Of a stretch of 64,000 nt of DNA, positions 1-12,452 are shown piece by piece (the stretch's first letter is position 1; every line of letters begins with the position of its first letter). The notes beneath the pieces were generated by a model. The model did not search any database and was not told the origin of the DNA. It saw only the letters and a list, made by a program, of their open reading frames with translations. This stretch comes from Panorpa germanica (taxonomy: Eukaryota > Arthropoda > Insecta > Mecoptera > Panorpidae). The stretch is taken from positions 19,593,331 through 19,657,330 of the forward strand of contig OY783210.1 in assembly GCA_963678705.1 (NCBI GenBank), written 5' to 3'. Both the position numbers and the translations under genes were made by a program.

Positions 1-720
1 ATTTCAGCATGATTTGTTAACCAGTTTTTTAACAGCAGCAGACGATTTTTATGTATATTTAATAAGCATTAGGAGAAGTCATCAAAAGAGGTCGTATAAA
101 TTGAATTTCTTGGATTTATTATCTTTCTGTTGAGTACAGTAATACCACCCTTCACATTTAAAAAGATTATGACTTCAAAATATCAATTCTTCTCTGTTTT
201 AACCGAATATCCGATCATAATCTTATACACCTGTCTATTGATATTATAATTTTGAGTCTTGAAATGATTGAAATTAATCCGCCCTTATCTTAATCTAGCA
301 ACGCTGTCTCTCACCGGCAGCGTAGCGACGCTGTCCTCTTGAAACGTAAAGGGTGGTAAGGGAGGGTAGTAAGGGTAGTGTTACTACTACCACAATGTAA
401 GGTTTCCCTTATAAAATTATTACGACGTGTTCCTCCAGGCCAAGAGATAACAAAATATCATTCATTCATAGTTATTTATTTCGAAGCTATTTTTGCTTCT
501 GGCATTTTACGACTTTCTTACATTTATATTATGACAACTCGAGATACTTTATATTTTCTTTAGTCATGGTATTTAAATATAATATACAATTTCTTTCTTA
601 TTTTTTTTTTTTTTGTCATCTTACTGTCGGAATTATAAAAAACAATTTATAAGAGAACAAAAACCATCAGTTACGTAATGTAATAAAAAATTTGATGTGT
701 TTTTTTTGTAATCTTACGTT

Positions 721-723
<3 letters not shown>

Positions 724-805
<82 letters not shown>
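724..805. repeat. (TA)n microsatellite
   Basis: About 82 bp of TA with one interruption (tgta). The ORF through it is an artefact. Confidence 0.95.
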
Positions 806-808
<3 letters not shown>

Positions 809-894
809 AATATTATGATTCATTCAAAGCTGTGTGACTCCAACATGCGTTATCCAGTATTCGTATATTTTCCTTCATAAGTTTACGTTTATTA

Positions 895-945
895 AACATG
901 AGTGTACTAAATTTATTGAACTTTTATCGTACAAACCAATGCCAC
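895..945 (+). repeat. Short dispersed repeat, copy 1
   Basis: The block acatgagtgtactaaat and following bases recur at 51229-51280 in the same orientation with a few mismatches. Class unknown. Confidence 0.6.
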
Positions 946-1468
946 ATCTAAATAAATATATACAATCTTTAATATTCCAGGAGAAGAACGAACCTAGAAG
1001 TACAAACTAATTTATAACTACCTGATATCTACTATTAAATATTTTCAAATAATTCTGCAGCATTTTTAAGGTTTACGTAGTAAAATCATTACATTTCATA
1101 ATTTTCTCGCTGTATTTGAATGTTTTATTCATAACACATTTATCAATTGTGTGTTTTAAGTTACAGCCAACCAAACTACCACCATTATTATTTTGCTTTC
1201 AACATGTCACGGCACAATAAAACAAAAATATAAATATTTGCTTACGTATTACATGTTAAATATAATATTTAATTATTTTAATTGTGGTTTGGTACTATTA
1301 TACTCGTTTATTTATTTTAATAGTTCAATTATTAAATATGATTATAAATTACTTAATATTCAATAAATAATTAATGTGATTTAATAAATTACGGTGAAAA
1401 GTGAATTGTAAATCATAATTTATTATTTAAGGAACAATTTTATAATATTTATGTGTAAATTATATGTA

Positions 1469-1829
1469 ACTAGCTGTCCCGGCCACGCGTTGCTGTGACT
1501 AACGTTTTTGTCATATTACATTACATAGCGCCATCTATTGAATATTTACTCAATCTAGTCAACAGAATATTTACTCAATCTAGTCAACAGATGTCGCCAT
1601 CATCGTCGCCAGATGTCATAATAATGAATAGACAAATAATTTGCAATAAGATAATATTGCAATCATAAATTGAGATGTAAGCTATCCTATCTTTCAAGTT
1701 GGATCAAACTGCACACGGTGTACAAATTTGATTAAAATCGGTTAAGTAGTTTAGGAGTCCATCGCGGAGAAACAACGTGACACGTAATTTATATATATTA
1801 TTAAGATTAAGATTAAGATTAAGATAAGA
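1469..1829 (+). repeat. Interspersed retroposon-like repeat with TTAAGA tail
   Basis: It begins ctagctgtcccggccacgcg. Near the end is a block (aaatcggttaagtagtttag) of a style common in arthropod LINE 3' ends. It ends in four imperfect ttaaga units. A 26-bp tandem duplication lies at ~1538-1589. The exact family is not recognised. Confidence 0.55.
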
Positions 1830-4066
1830 AGAAGATAATATATACTGATATCTTTTGAAACAAAGCATCTATCTAAAAACTAATTGTATATTTTTGCGTT
1901 CAAAAACACGTAACAAAACAAAAAATGTTCAATATTTCTGAGATAAACAAGAATAATAACTACTTAAAAAATTTAACAGAAATAAAATTAGAATTCATTT
2001 TTAATTGTTTACATTATTTTTACTATAACAATATTCAATGTGAATCTATAGCGTTGTCAACTACGTTAAAACTAGAAACCCAATGTAATTTATCTGTTAT
2101 AGTTTTCGAGTAATCGGTGTATAAATCATTACAATGTACAACTAATAAATGAACATCCAACAAAGCTTTACTAATAAGGCGTAAAGCTGCGCACAAAATA
2201 TCACATTTATTAAAATAAATATTTAAAAAATAATAAATTTGTAAAAAAGAATGAATATAAAGCAGCGTAATAAAAAATAATCTTTTAAATATAAATGTAT
2301 TAAATTCCTCGAAACCTTTCAACCATTGGGAAACCTGCCGTGCAGCGTTAATAATTTTTTCCACGAAGCTTCATTTTCATATTTAGAATTCATCAACTTT
2401 TATTAATAAGTTAGGGACCGACTTTATTACATATCGTAATACCTCTTTAACAATGTTGAAGTTTAAAGAATGAAATATACATATATATAATAAAATAAAA
2501 ACAACAAAACTTACGAAATATTAAATAATAATTATAATAATAGACCCAGGTCTAAAACTTTCGATATTAAATTTAATTTATAAAACTTTATTCACTTCAA
2601 TAAGTACCTACCCTAAACACTACCCTATATACTTGTATATAAAAGATATCATGCTTTTAGACTGTAAAAAACATGTAAATTATTTCTCGCCCCCTCTTGT
2701 TTGTTATTTAATATTAAACGTAAAATTATTACAAACTTGTTTTATTGTTTTGTAATTTAGATATTTTTCAAAATATTTTAGAAATAATTTTGTTTTTATG
2801 AAGTCTGTAAAAGTTGATTATTATAAAAGTTAAAAACAAGGAAGGAGAGTTAAGTGGGCAAACTCTTGAAAAGGTGAAACAATTTTTGTGTTTTCTTAAA
2901 GCGGCACCCAGCCATATATCAAGGGCCAATGTCACTATTCCATATTTTGAATATATTTTGAAACATCATATTCAAAGTTTATATCTGATAAAAAGTAAAC
3001 CGTATGTTTTAACGTTGGCTAAAACTTAATAAATTAAAAAAGAAACTCACCGAAATCTAGAGTGCGAAGAAGTGTGCGACAGACACCCTAATTAAAGAGC
3101 AGCACTGCAGCCAAAACCTGTAAATAAATTTGTAATTTTGTTATCACTGAACCCACAGACAAAATAAAATGTACAATGCATGAAAAACGGATGTATGATT
3201 CGTACGAATATATTTAGATCATATTTTAGCTAGAGTATATTTGTTGTAAATTCTATTCTAGTCTATGCATGGTAGCCCCGCCTGCCCTTCCTCAAATCCG
3301 GCACTGATAACCATCTAAGTTATTTATAACAAAAGATACAGATAGTTCATATTAAAATTAAAAACTAAAACTATGAAAAAAAATATAGTGAAAGAAAAAT
3401 ATATTATAAAAAAAAAAAAAAACACTAATATTTAAACAAAACTTAACTTTAAAAAAACTTATTTATATAAAAACTTTTTTGATATCATTTTTTGACGTTA
3501 CGTCATTTCCTTTATATTTTGTAACATGTGGTTTTTAATATCCTGATTTTCCTATCTTTGTTATTATATATAAATACACGTGTATATATAGTTTGATATT
3601 TTCAATAAAAAAAGAAAGAAAAAACTAAGAAATAAAAACAAGTTGGTTTGTGTAAAAATGTATTACTATTTGCATACAAATAGGCGGAATTATTTTATGT
3701 GTTTTGCATATAGGAGGCATTAGCGTCGTGAAGAAAACAAAACATCACGTAATACGTGTTTTTCTTTAAAATATTCGAAACAATATAGGAACACGGGTTT
3801 TGTATAGTGTTTGGTGTTTATCGCATTGCTTGGAAGTGCTGTATGCTTGTACAGTGCGGTATTAAAAACCTCAAGAACGTGGTATTAAAGTCATCTAATT
3901 GGTTATAACAGCATTTGATCAGGTTAAGTAATTTTTTTTTATTTTTATAACAGATACAATCTAGTCTTAAGACTAATACGAAACCCTACAATGTTGCCAA
4001 GAATCGTAAAGAATTCGTACGAATTGAAACGAAGCTCTATAGGCATTTGTCTAAGTTTATTATAAA
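1830..4066. other. A+T-rich DNA, nothing supported
   Basis: Only short open frames without known motifs occur (for example 1925-2113, 2035-2364 on the minus strand, 2814-3029). ccggcactga near 3300 resembles a DNA-element end. Confidence 0.5.
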
Positions 4067-4233
4067 CAGTGGCGTACCAAGACTAATAAAGGTTTATAGT
4101 GGTATTCAATATGGAAGCCTTTCTTTTAGATTCCACTCCAAATTAATTGTATCTAGTTATAATTTAACTGAATTTTGGGGGCCTATGTTGAACCGAAATC
4201 TATGGCAGATCGCCCCAAATTAGTACGCTTCTG
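4067..4233. mobile_element. Possible hAT-type MITE
   Basis: It starts CAGTGGCGTAC and ends GTACGCTTCTG, which are imperfect inverted repeats. The 8-bp flanks attataaa and attacaat match at six of eight positions, as expected for an old hAT insertion. Confidence 0.55.
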
Positions 4234-7200
4234 ATTACAATCCTGTATAAACTCGTTAAGCATAGTAACTCCTGCGTAAAAATAGCTCAATTCATCTCTC
4301 GAGTTAATTGGAAAATTCATATTTTATATAAAAATATCTCGATAACGACGTGGTCAATAATTGGCATTTTTTAATGAGGCCTGTGACTATGATTTTTAAC
4401 ATAACAAATTTTATGAAGTTCTTGCATTACGATTGAAATTTAATCAAAAAGAAATATTTTAAAAATGTTTAAAATACAAAATTTAGATTTTGTTTTTTAT
4501 AAAAACGGCGTAATCAATTCTAAAAGAATTAGGCTCATATGAATTTAGCAAGGTTTTATTAAAATTCTACATTAAATGCATTAATTGTAAGCTTAAGTTT
4601 GAAGTTATCTTTCACCGTAACGGTTGTTACGATTTCACGTAAAATCATGTGATTATATGATTATAAACCGTAAGTATGCAATGTGAGCGTATTTGCAGCA
4701 TTAATGACTATTTAAATATTTAGAAAAACGTAAACTATATTTTTGAAGTCATTACTTGTATATTACAAGAGGGAGAGATTTTTCTATTTACTTTTTTAAA
4801 TTGTCAGATGTGTCACAGATTCTATTTGTGTACACAGACTAATTATCCAACGTATACATATGTTATAATGACATTATTTTCTCGTTCATTTAAATATTTC
4901 CTGTCATGAACAAAGTATACAAGAAAAATGAAAAAATTAAATATGAGTCCGGTATAAAATTACCATAATAATTAAACAAATCATGTAAAAAGAGTATTAC
5001 CGAGTTATGTACGCGAGTTACGGACTTTTATGTAAATTATTATTAATTGGCTTTCCCATGCATGACGACTTTTATTTGTAAATGTCAAATTAGTTGAAGG
5101 AAGTGAAAAATATGTTAAATGTTAAAAACAGTTGCTTTGTTTAAAAATTCAAAGATATCGTGAAATTATAATAATGCTAATATCATAAATACATTGCAAA
5201 GGAATAAGGAATTGTTTGTAAGTAATGTTACACATTTTTTATGTAAATTTTATGAACCGTCTGTGTCGTTTCCCATTTCACCACTAATTAAATAATTAAT
5301 AACAAACATTCGCATACGCACTACTCATATTATTTACAAATATGCATACATCCAAGATTGTTCTGATTTGTGTGACATAAAGTAGAACTCTTTGCGGCAT
5401 TTTGTTCTCGAGACGTATGGACCATATTGTATGCTATAAAGTATGCTAATGCGACTACACCTTACAAAAAAAATCTTTAGAAAACGGTTGCAGTGTGAGA
5501 GACTGTCACCTAAATAGAGGTCTTACATATACATATATATATAAAAAAATCACTCAGTATAAAGGAATATTAAACCATGTAACTCATTGTCATAAGAAAC
5601 CATTTACATATATACGTATATACTCGTACATATATCTTACTTCCGGAAGGTGGCGTTAAAACTAGTATTTTCCCGGAAGTTGACATTTTTAATGGCATTG
5701 TTATCTTAAGGTTTAATGGCATTATGCGTCTTTCATGTGTCAGTCTTCATCAGTCACTGTCAGTCAAGTCTGTAAACTGTAAAGTGACCTGAGGAACGGG
5801 TTCAGTTGAGAAACGAAGATAATCTCATGTTAAGTTTATTGTATACACATTGTAAGATATCTAAGCGGTAAAAAATTGTAGATCTATGTTTTGCAAGTTC
5901 AATTTCTTGCACAAGAAAGATTACAGAGTTAAAAAATGTATACAGATTTCTATTATAAATTGTTTATAATACTTTAGCAAATATTCGAATCTTAGGAATC
6001 TGCTTTTTGGTTGTAACTTGTGGAAACATATGTTCTTGTAACGGTTTTCACAAAGCTTTACGTAAAAGCTCTTTATATGTTGGAAATATAATTTTCTCCA
6101 CTTATCAAAGATCACAACCAATAGCTTTTCTTATACAGTATTGAATAAAACCCATAAGCTTTAAGCACAAAAGTAAATTATTTATATTATATTCCACGAG
6201 AGATAAACTAATATTATACACTATTGTTATACTATATACTATACAATTATTTCATTATTAAAATTCAAAATGAGCTTTTAAATAAAGCAAAGATTACAAC
6301 CAAAATGTATTCCTATTCATATTACTGAAAAGAAACCAAAATATATAAGAAAAATACTTGACTAATGTTATTAATAACATAAAAATTATGTTACTTCAAT
6401 TTATTAAAAGTATTTTATTTACTATATCTTGATTGCTGGTTTGAATATGTGCTATCTCAACGCCATCTATTTTCCAAATCAAACAATACAACAGGGTTTT
6501 ACTCCTAGGATTCCTACTAAATGATTTGGGAAATAGTATAAACAGGAATTAAGTGTTCGATCTTCCTTACTGCCCTCTCTTAACATGTTATTAAACAATA
6601 GGTTTGAGTCTTTGTTTTGGCAATGCCATCTATGAAATAAATCACTAACACATCACTTTAGTATTTTCATTACTAGATAGATGGATGAATGAGTAAATAT
6701 TGCTACAGCTGTTCAGGCGATAGTTTTCTACAATAGGTATAAGAAATATTTATAATATTAACAATAACAATATATTTACCAAGAATAAAGTCTACCTTTA
6801 TTTAAAACTGCAAAACGTTATGAAAATCTGTAATGAAATATATAAATGTGGTAAATTATTAAATCGTTAATTATTATTTATTTATTAGTTTTTATTTAAA
6901 GATGAAGAAATATTGTTAATTGTTTTCTAAGTAAATAAAACGTTAATTAGAATGTGCAATAAGGATCGTGAATAATTATTATAATGTACGCAGTCTAGTG
7001 AGTAAAACCAAAAGTATATTTGGTTTGAAGCATTGCTAGTGTAATTGTTGTAGACTATATCATAGGCGTTTTTGTTTACAAATGAACTCAAATAATTAAA
7101 TCATGTTGTTTTTCATTTAGTTTATAAATGAGCCATTAACATATTAATGTTTTGTTTATAAATACAAATAGCCATTATATATTGAAATAATGGATTCATT

Positions 7201-8212
7201 TAATATATATATATATATAATCCCAGTACATTCGCTAATGTTTATTGAATGAAATGGGATGTAAACAAAATGTTTAACATAGTATTATTGTCAAATGTAA
7301 ATATTTATTAACATGCAATAATATAACATTAAATATATATTTATATATGACATACGCAAGTGCAACATCATGCCAAAAACTATTTCTCTTAAATTAATCG
7401 ATATTTATGCGCGCGCATATTTTTATATATCTATCTCTATCACACATTTGTTTCACACATTTTACGTTCTATGTAGCGATGAGTGTTTTGTGTTACACCC
7501 CCTTTGGTTTGAAGCAAATACAATTGGCATTAAATGTTTAAAGTATTTTTAATTTTATAATTCACTTTAATCGACTATTTTTATTAGTCTTTTATATCTC
7601 TTCTTTATTTAAGTCATATCTTTCTTGTGTCAATTTGTTTAACCATATCACTCTAGTACAATTCATCACGTATGTATGTAGAAGTCACGAACTTAGTTTC
7701 CATAAATTTGAACATAAAATTACATGTTCACCAAAATTGGAACTAAAGGTACAAATAAATTTACATTTAACCAGACAAAATAAAACAGGCTTGTTCCCTT
7801 AAACCACCAATAGCGTAATAGAGAAATGTAATATGTTAGCAAGGACAAAGAGCAGAAGAAGATGAAGAAGAACAATAGGGTAGCAGCACTATCACTAGCA
7901 CCAAACCATATACAACAATTAATATAAAGTCCGTCAGTAAATAGTCTGGCATTAGGGAAAATTTGTTATAGTCAGTAGTGGTGGTTAATGTTAAAAATAT
8001 CTTTGACAATTAATTGTAATTAGTCTGGGTGGGTTTTAAGGGATGTATGAGAATTTCGTTTTACGAAGACATATTCCACAAACCCCACCCCCTCACCCCG
8101 CAACCTCATTCTTAGGGTGATACAGTGATGTCGGTCTTACTGACGTAACCCTTTGCTACACACCACCGCTATCTGGTGGTTTTATTTTGAACATATAGTG
8201 ACACAATATATA
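4234..8212. other. A+T-rich DNA, nothing supported
   Basis: No exon, RNA gene or complete element seen. There are two short imperfect duplications at 5640-5725 (cggaag and taatggcatt blocks) and small TA runs. Confidence 0.5.
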
Positions 8213-8439
8213 TAGTTAAAATTACGAGAGTGCGCTAGTGACTTATGCTTAAAACAGGTTATAGGAGCTGGACAAATCTAATAACTAAGAAAATCTGTGA
8301 CCTAAGAATATGTCAGAAAGTATTTTAAAATTTTCGATAGTGAATACTATCACCGTTGAGGGTCTACTATGTTGACAGTTTTTATGATGTCTAGAATTCA
8401 TATATGTAGATTGCACCGCTGCTTAATTAGTTCATGATT

Positions 8440-8661
8440 CCCAGTAAACAATTTGATAAAGTGTCCCTTTTTGTGACGTTTCTATCACTATTGCACTTCA
8501 ATTATAGTTCGCATCAACTTTATCTTCGATTGTATTCCGACAGATGGAATGGTTTCGCCATTTGTAGCTGATAAAATAGACAAAATAGGCACTCTTTCAT
8601 GATAAAAAAATCATGCGCATCTTCAATATGATAGCGAAGTGACTCCAAAATGTTTACTGGG
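8440..8661 (+). mobile_element. 222-bp MITE with CCCAGTAAACA ends
   Basis: The inverted ends are CCCAGTAAACA / TGTTTACTGGG. A second, inverted copy lies at 49770-50010 and is similar along its whole length (blocks such as attccgacag and ggtttcgccattt). The target duplication is unclear. Confidence 0.8.
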
Positions 8662-8726
8662 TTACGATAGCTCATAATCATGTAAATTTGATTATAATCA
8701 AAGCCAGAAAATATACCGCTAGCTCA

Positions 8727-8782
8727 GAGATTGAACCTAAAGACACAATACTCAACGATTAATGCTCTCGCTCACTGTGCCA
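8727..8782 (-). repeat. tRNA-like promoter boxes (SINE head or tRNA pseudogene)
   Basis: On the minus strand TGGCACAGTGA (8782-8772) resembles a pol III A box, and GGTTCAATCTC (8737-8727) a B box. Their starts are 45 bases apart, the normal tRNA spacing. No cloverleaf could be drawn, so it is not a working tRNA. Confidence 0.5.
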
Positions 8783-9977
8783 TCAAATTTAAGTAGTTAA
8801 TTTTAAAATACTTTCTGACATATTTTTAGGTCACAGATTTTCTTAGTATATTTGATTTATCCAGCTCCTATAACCTCTTTTAAGCATAAGTCACTAGCGA
8901 ACTCTCGTAATTTTCACTATATACTCGTATATGCCCGAGGATAACATTTACAAAGTTAATAATTTTGTTTTTTCTTGATTCAAATAAGTCAGAAATGGAT
9001 ATTCATCATATCGACAACCACTGCTCGCCTGAGACAAGATTTTTTTGGATTATATTCTTTTTAGATTAGGTGCATCACCGGAAAACGCTTTTCCATAATC
9101 CGCGAGGTTAGAAAATGTGACCGTTTACAGAGACCAACAAGCGAGTCAACAGAAAATTTGACAAAAAAGCAAAATAATCAGATTTCGTTATATGTACTTC
9201 AAATTTATCACAGATTGTATTTTATCTGGTGTCTGGTATGTTAGATTTCGTTCCAATCACTATAAATATCTATAAGAATAAAATAAATTCTCTATTCTCC
9301 CGAAAACCCAGCTACCTAATTGGCTAATTATCGAATTTTGTGGTAGTTGACAACATAATTCTTTATTTAACTTTCAACACAATCTATTTTACCCCGTGTT
9401 GCCTTAATATAACAATAAAGAATAAGGGAAGGTTATTACTTTATCGCGATTTATAATTGTACAGTTCACAAGCTACAATTACGTCAGAACACAAGCCTTT
9501 AGCGATTGTTCGCTCCATGAACTTTTCCTTTGAACTTAATTTTTCTTGAACGTGCGGTTTTATAAGAATTAAGTATAAAAAGAAAATGTGTCACATCGGA
9601 ATTAAAGCTAACAGTTTTGTTCCGGCAAAGTATTAAATACGGTCAAGTATTTTCTTTTCAGTGAAAGCGTTTAATTTTCTCTCTTTCTCTTTCCAATTCT
9701 ATTTTCATTTCTTGATTCTTTTTATTCTCTCTTTGAATTACTTGTGCTTCTTATGGGTATAATTATGGAAAATTAATTGAAGTAATTATGTGAGGGGTTT
9801 TTTCTTAATTGCGTTTAGGACAGAATAAGTGTGAGAGAGAGAGAGGGAGAGATAGAAAGAGTGTGAGTAAATAGGACAAGTGGGTGAAGTTAGTAGGATG
9901 ACAACTCAGCAATATAGCTTAGGTTTTCTGTTTAATTTAAGTTTAAAAGGTCGCCACCAGAGTGATCAATATAGACG

Positions 9978-10257
9978 CAGTGGCGTACATGGAAAAAATC
10001 AGAAAGGAAACTTAACAATATTTATTCGACTATCTGTAGTTAAAGACGTAGTAAATCATCTAAATACCTTCAGCAGATTGAAGAGGACAGCTTTATATTG
10101 GACTTAACTAAATTTAATAACAAATAGATACAGTTGTGCAACTGGATATTAGTAAATGTCTATATGGCAGATCACAATATAAATAAATTCTAATAAATGA
10201 TAAAGGTACTAGTGCAATGTTCCCGGGCAAGCTGACGCTCTGGTTAATCCGCCACTG
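9978..10257. mobile_element. Possible CAGTGGCG-ended DNA element
   Basis: The inverted ends are CAGTGGCGTA and TCCGCCACTG, 280 bp apart. The flanks do not match, so the two ends may be unrelated. The open frame 9880-10107 runs across it and is not supported as a gene. Confidence 0.3.
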
Positions 10258-10321
10258 ATTCATGGACGAAAGTTACAGTCAAAGTTCTACATATTCCACC
10301 TATAAATATTAAATACCTTTT

Positions 10322-10668
10322 TTTTATATATATAATTTCTCGGGCTTCTTAGGCACGTAGCCTTTTATCGCTCCTAATAACGTTCTGCTTTAAATTTAAT
10401 TTTACTTTAACTAAGCTTTGCATCCCGACAGCAAGAATGATCTATTCATAGCTACTGCTGTTATAAATTTCGGTTTCTCAATCAAAAAGGCGGTGTTAAC
10501 AGGAAGCGTCTGCGAAGTCAGTAGCACCACCTTCTGAAGTTCATTTCTTGCCATTGCTGTATTTTTACATTGCCGCAGAATGTGGTCAGGGTCTGCCTCC
10601 TCTGCACTACATTCGCATTTAGAGTATAGAATGATTTTGTTTCTTTGTCTTAAAGTCATTTTCTTGGC
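10322..10668 (-). mobile_element. 5'-truncated LINE copy with 14-bp target-site duplication
   Basis: A poly-A tail on the minus strand (plus T run from ~10320) and the duplication attaaatacctttt at 10308-10321 and 10669-10682 show target-primed insertion. The minus-strand frame 10659-10411 encodes the C-terminal zinc-type end of a LINE polymerase (CECSAEEADPDHILRQC, then KPKFITAVAMNRSFLL). A second copy is at 44891-45145. Confidence 0.85.
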
Positions 10669-10682
10669 ATTAAATACCTTTT

Positions 10683-12342
10683 ATTAATAAATAAGTTGTA
10701 AATTAAAAAGTAAGATTCTTAAAATTAAAACAGAGATGATTTTCTGTCCTCCATATCCCTACTTTCGTAACGCTACTGATCTCTCTGTCATAATGAAATC
10801 TTATAATATATAGAAGTTTTATAATCATCTCATAAAAAAGTCTTTCATAATATTTTTTTTAACATTACAATTAACATATTTCAGACAGAGGGATACAGTG
10901 GGGTGACGGAGGTTTAAATCATTGCGGGAATGGAAGCCTTGTTTTTTATTAAACAAATCAAGAAAACTTTTTTGAGCCATATTTTAGCGACTAAATTATA
11001 CCTGTCATAATATTTATATATTATTATACTGAGACATATTAATTATAACATATCACGTCTGCAAATTAGATTTTTTATTTAATTTTATGGAAGATAAATG
11101 GCTTCTTCGAATTATTATTTATCCTACATTCCATTAATGTTCCAAGTGTATATTTATATGTTTGTTTGTTGCTGAAATTCGTATGGTAGATTGAAAACGG
11201 CTCCGTCAATGTTTTTGAAAGTTTGCTATTTCGTAGAGAAAAAAATTCTAAGACTTTTGGCGTCCCCGAATTTTCCAATAAATTTCCTGGAAACCTGTAA
11301 TTTTGGAAAAACTAAAAATATTTTTTTTACTTTTTGCTCTAAAACTTTTAATTCGTAAAAGATAGAAAGTTGAAATTTGGTATGTGTATTACGGTGTTCA
11401 ATTCTAACATTACTTGAAATTAACAAATTGGAATAGAGGGCGTTGAGAAAATTAGAGGGCTCGGTAGGAAACTTTGGAGAAAACTCAAATTTTGGAATAC
11501 TTAATAATAAAACATGTTATTAAAAAAAAAAATTCAAAAATTTTATTTGGTGGCACGGGGGCGGTTTTTTCCGAGGGTAAAAATTGGGACGAGGATAAGC
11601 TCTAGTACCAATAAAATTTCCGATTAAAAAACGATTCATATGATATTGTTATATACCTAATTTATAAAAAAATAGGGTTTTAGAGACTATCATATCAACA
11701 ATTTGGGGAGTGGGGGGGGGGGACGAACACAGATATCTCATTTAATACTTGGAGCTCTAACTATTGAGCTATTATAATAATATATAAAATATACTGAGAA
11801 ATGTTATGAAGTTATTTAAAAGTGTGTTTAAGAAAAGTTAAAATTTATATTAATTAACAAAGCATAAACCATTTCTTTCGCTATTAAGTGACATAAAGAA
11901 TGTCCTTTCTTAACAGTTTTCTTAAACACTCCTGATATTTTACCTTCATGCTCATAAAACTTTCCAATTTGTCAACTGCATAACATTTACTTTAGTTAAT
12001 TTAAAATAATAAAATAAAATATAAAAACGAAATTTCTAAAAACTTTTAAAAATAAAAAGAAAATTAAGAAAAGCTTTAGTTCTTTATATTTCCATTTCAT
12101 AAAACTAGAAACAATTATATTATAAGTAGTTTTTCAGTTTTTCTTATTTTAGCATTGAATTTATTTTTAAAAACATTACAATAAAACTATTGTTCTCTAT
12201 TAAACTAGTGGTATAATTTCATTGTTTTTATCTCTTTGTGAAACTCGTACTTTTGGTTTACAATTCTTTCATTTTTCTTTGAATTATGCAAGTAGTTTTT
12301 GATATAAATGTTTTTGTGGTTATATGATACCATAAGATGTGG
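10683..12342. other. Unassigned repeat-like DNA
   Basis: Open frames at 11075-11278 and 11226-11426 on the minus strand are weak. An 11-base G run lies at 11712-11722 in a locally less A+T-rich stretch (11430-11740). It reads like a decayed element of unknown class. Confidence 0.35.
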
Positions 12343-12344
12343 TA

Positions 12345-12450
12345 GGATTGCCAACTTTCCGAAAGACATTGGTCAAATCAAATGAAACGCGTTTTTCCTG
12401 TTCTTAAGAAAGAACAAGACGTGTGAAGGAAGGATGAAAGTTGGTAACCC
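12345..12450. mobile_element. Small hairpin MITE with TA duplication
   Basis: The inverted ends are GGATTGCCAACTTTC and GAAAGTTGGTAACCC, flanked by TA at 12343-12344 and 12451-12452. A second inner stem surrounds gttcttaagaaagaac. The length is 106 bp. Confidence 0.75.
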
Positions 12451-12452
12451 TA

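Larger units (their letters stand above)
8215..8917. mobile_element. Long-inverted-repeat DNA element with nested insertions
   Basis: Arms of about 115 bp (8215-8330 and 8800-8917) are near-perfect inverted repeats starting GTTAAAATTACGAGAG / GTGAAAATTACGAGAG. TA flanks both ends (8213-8214 and 8918-8919), as for Tc1/mariner-type MITEs. A CCCAGTAAACA MITE (8440-8661) and a tRNA-like segment (8727-8782) lie inside. It has no coding capacity. Confidence 0.8.

Noticed and set aside
692-880. Tyr/Ile repeat protein
   Set aside because: Translation of a (TA)n microsatellite.
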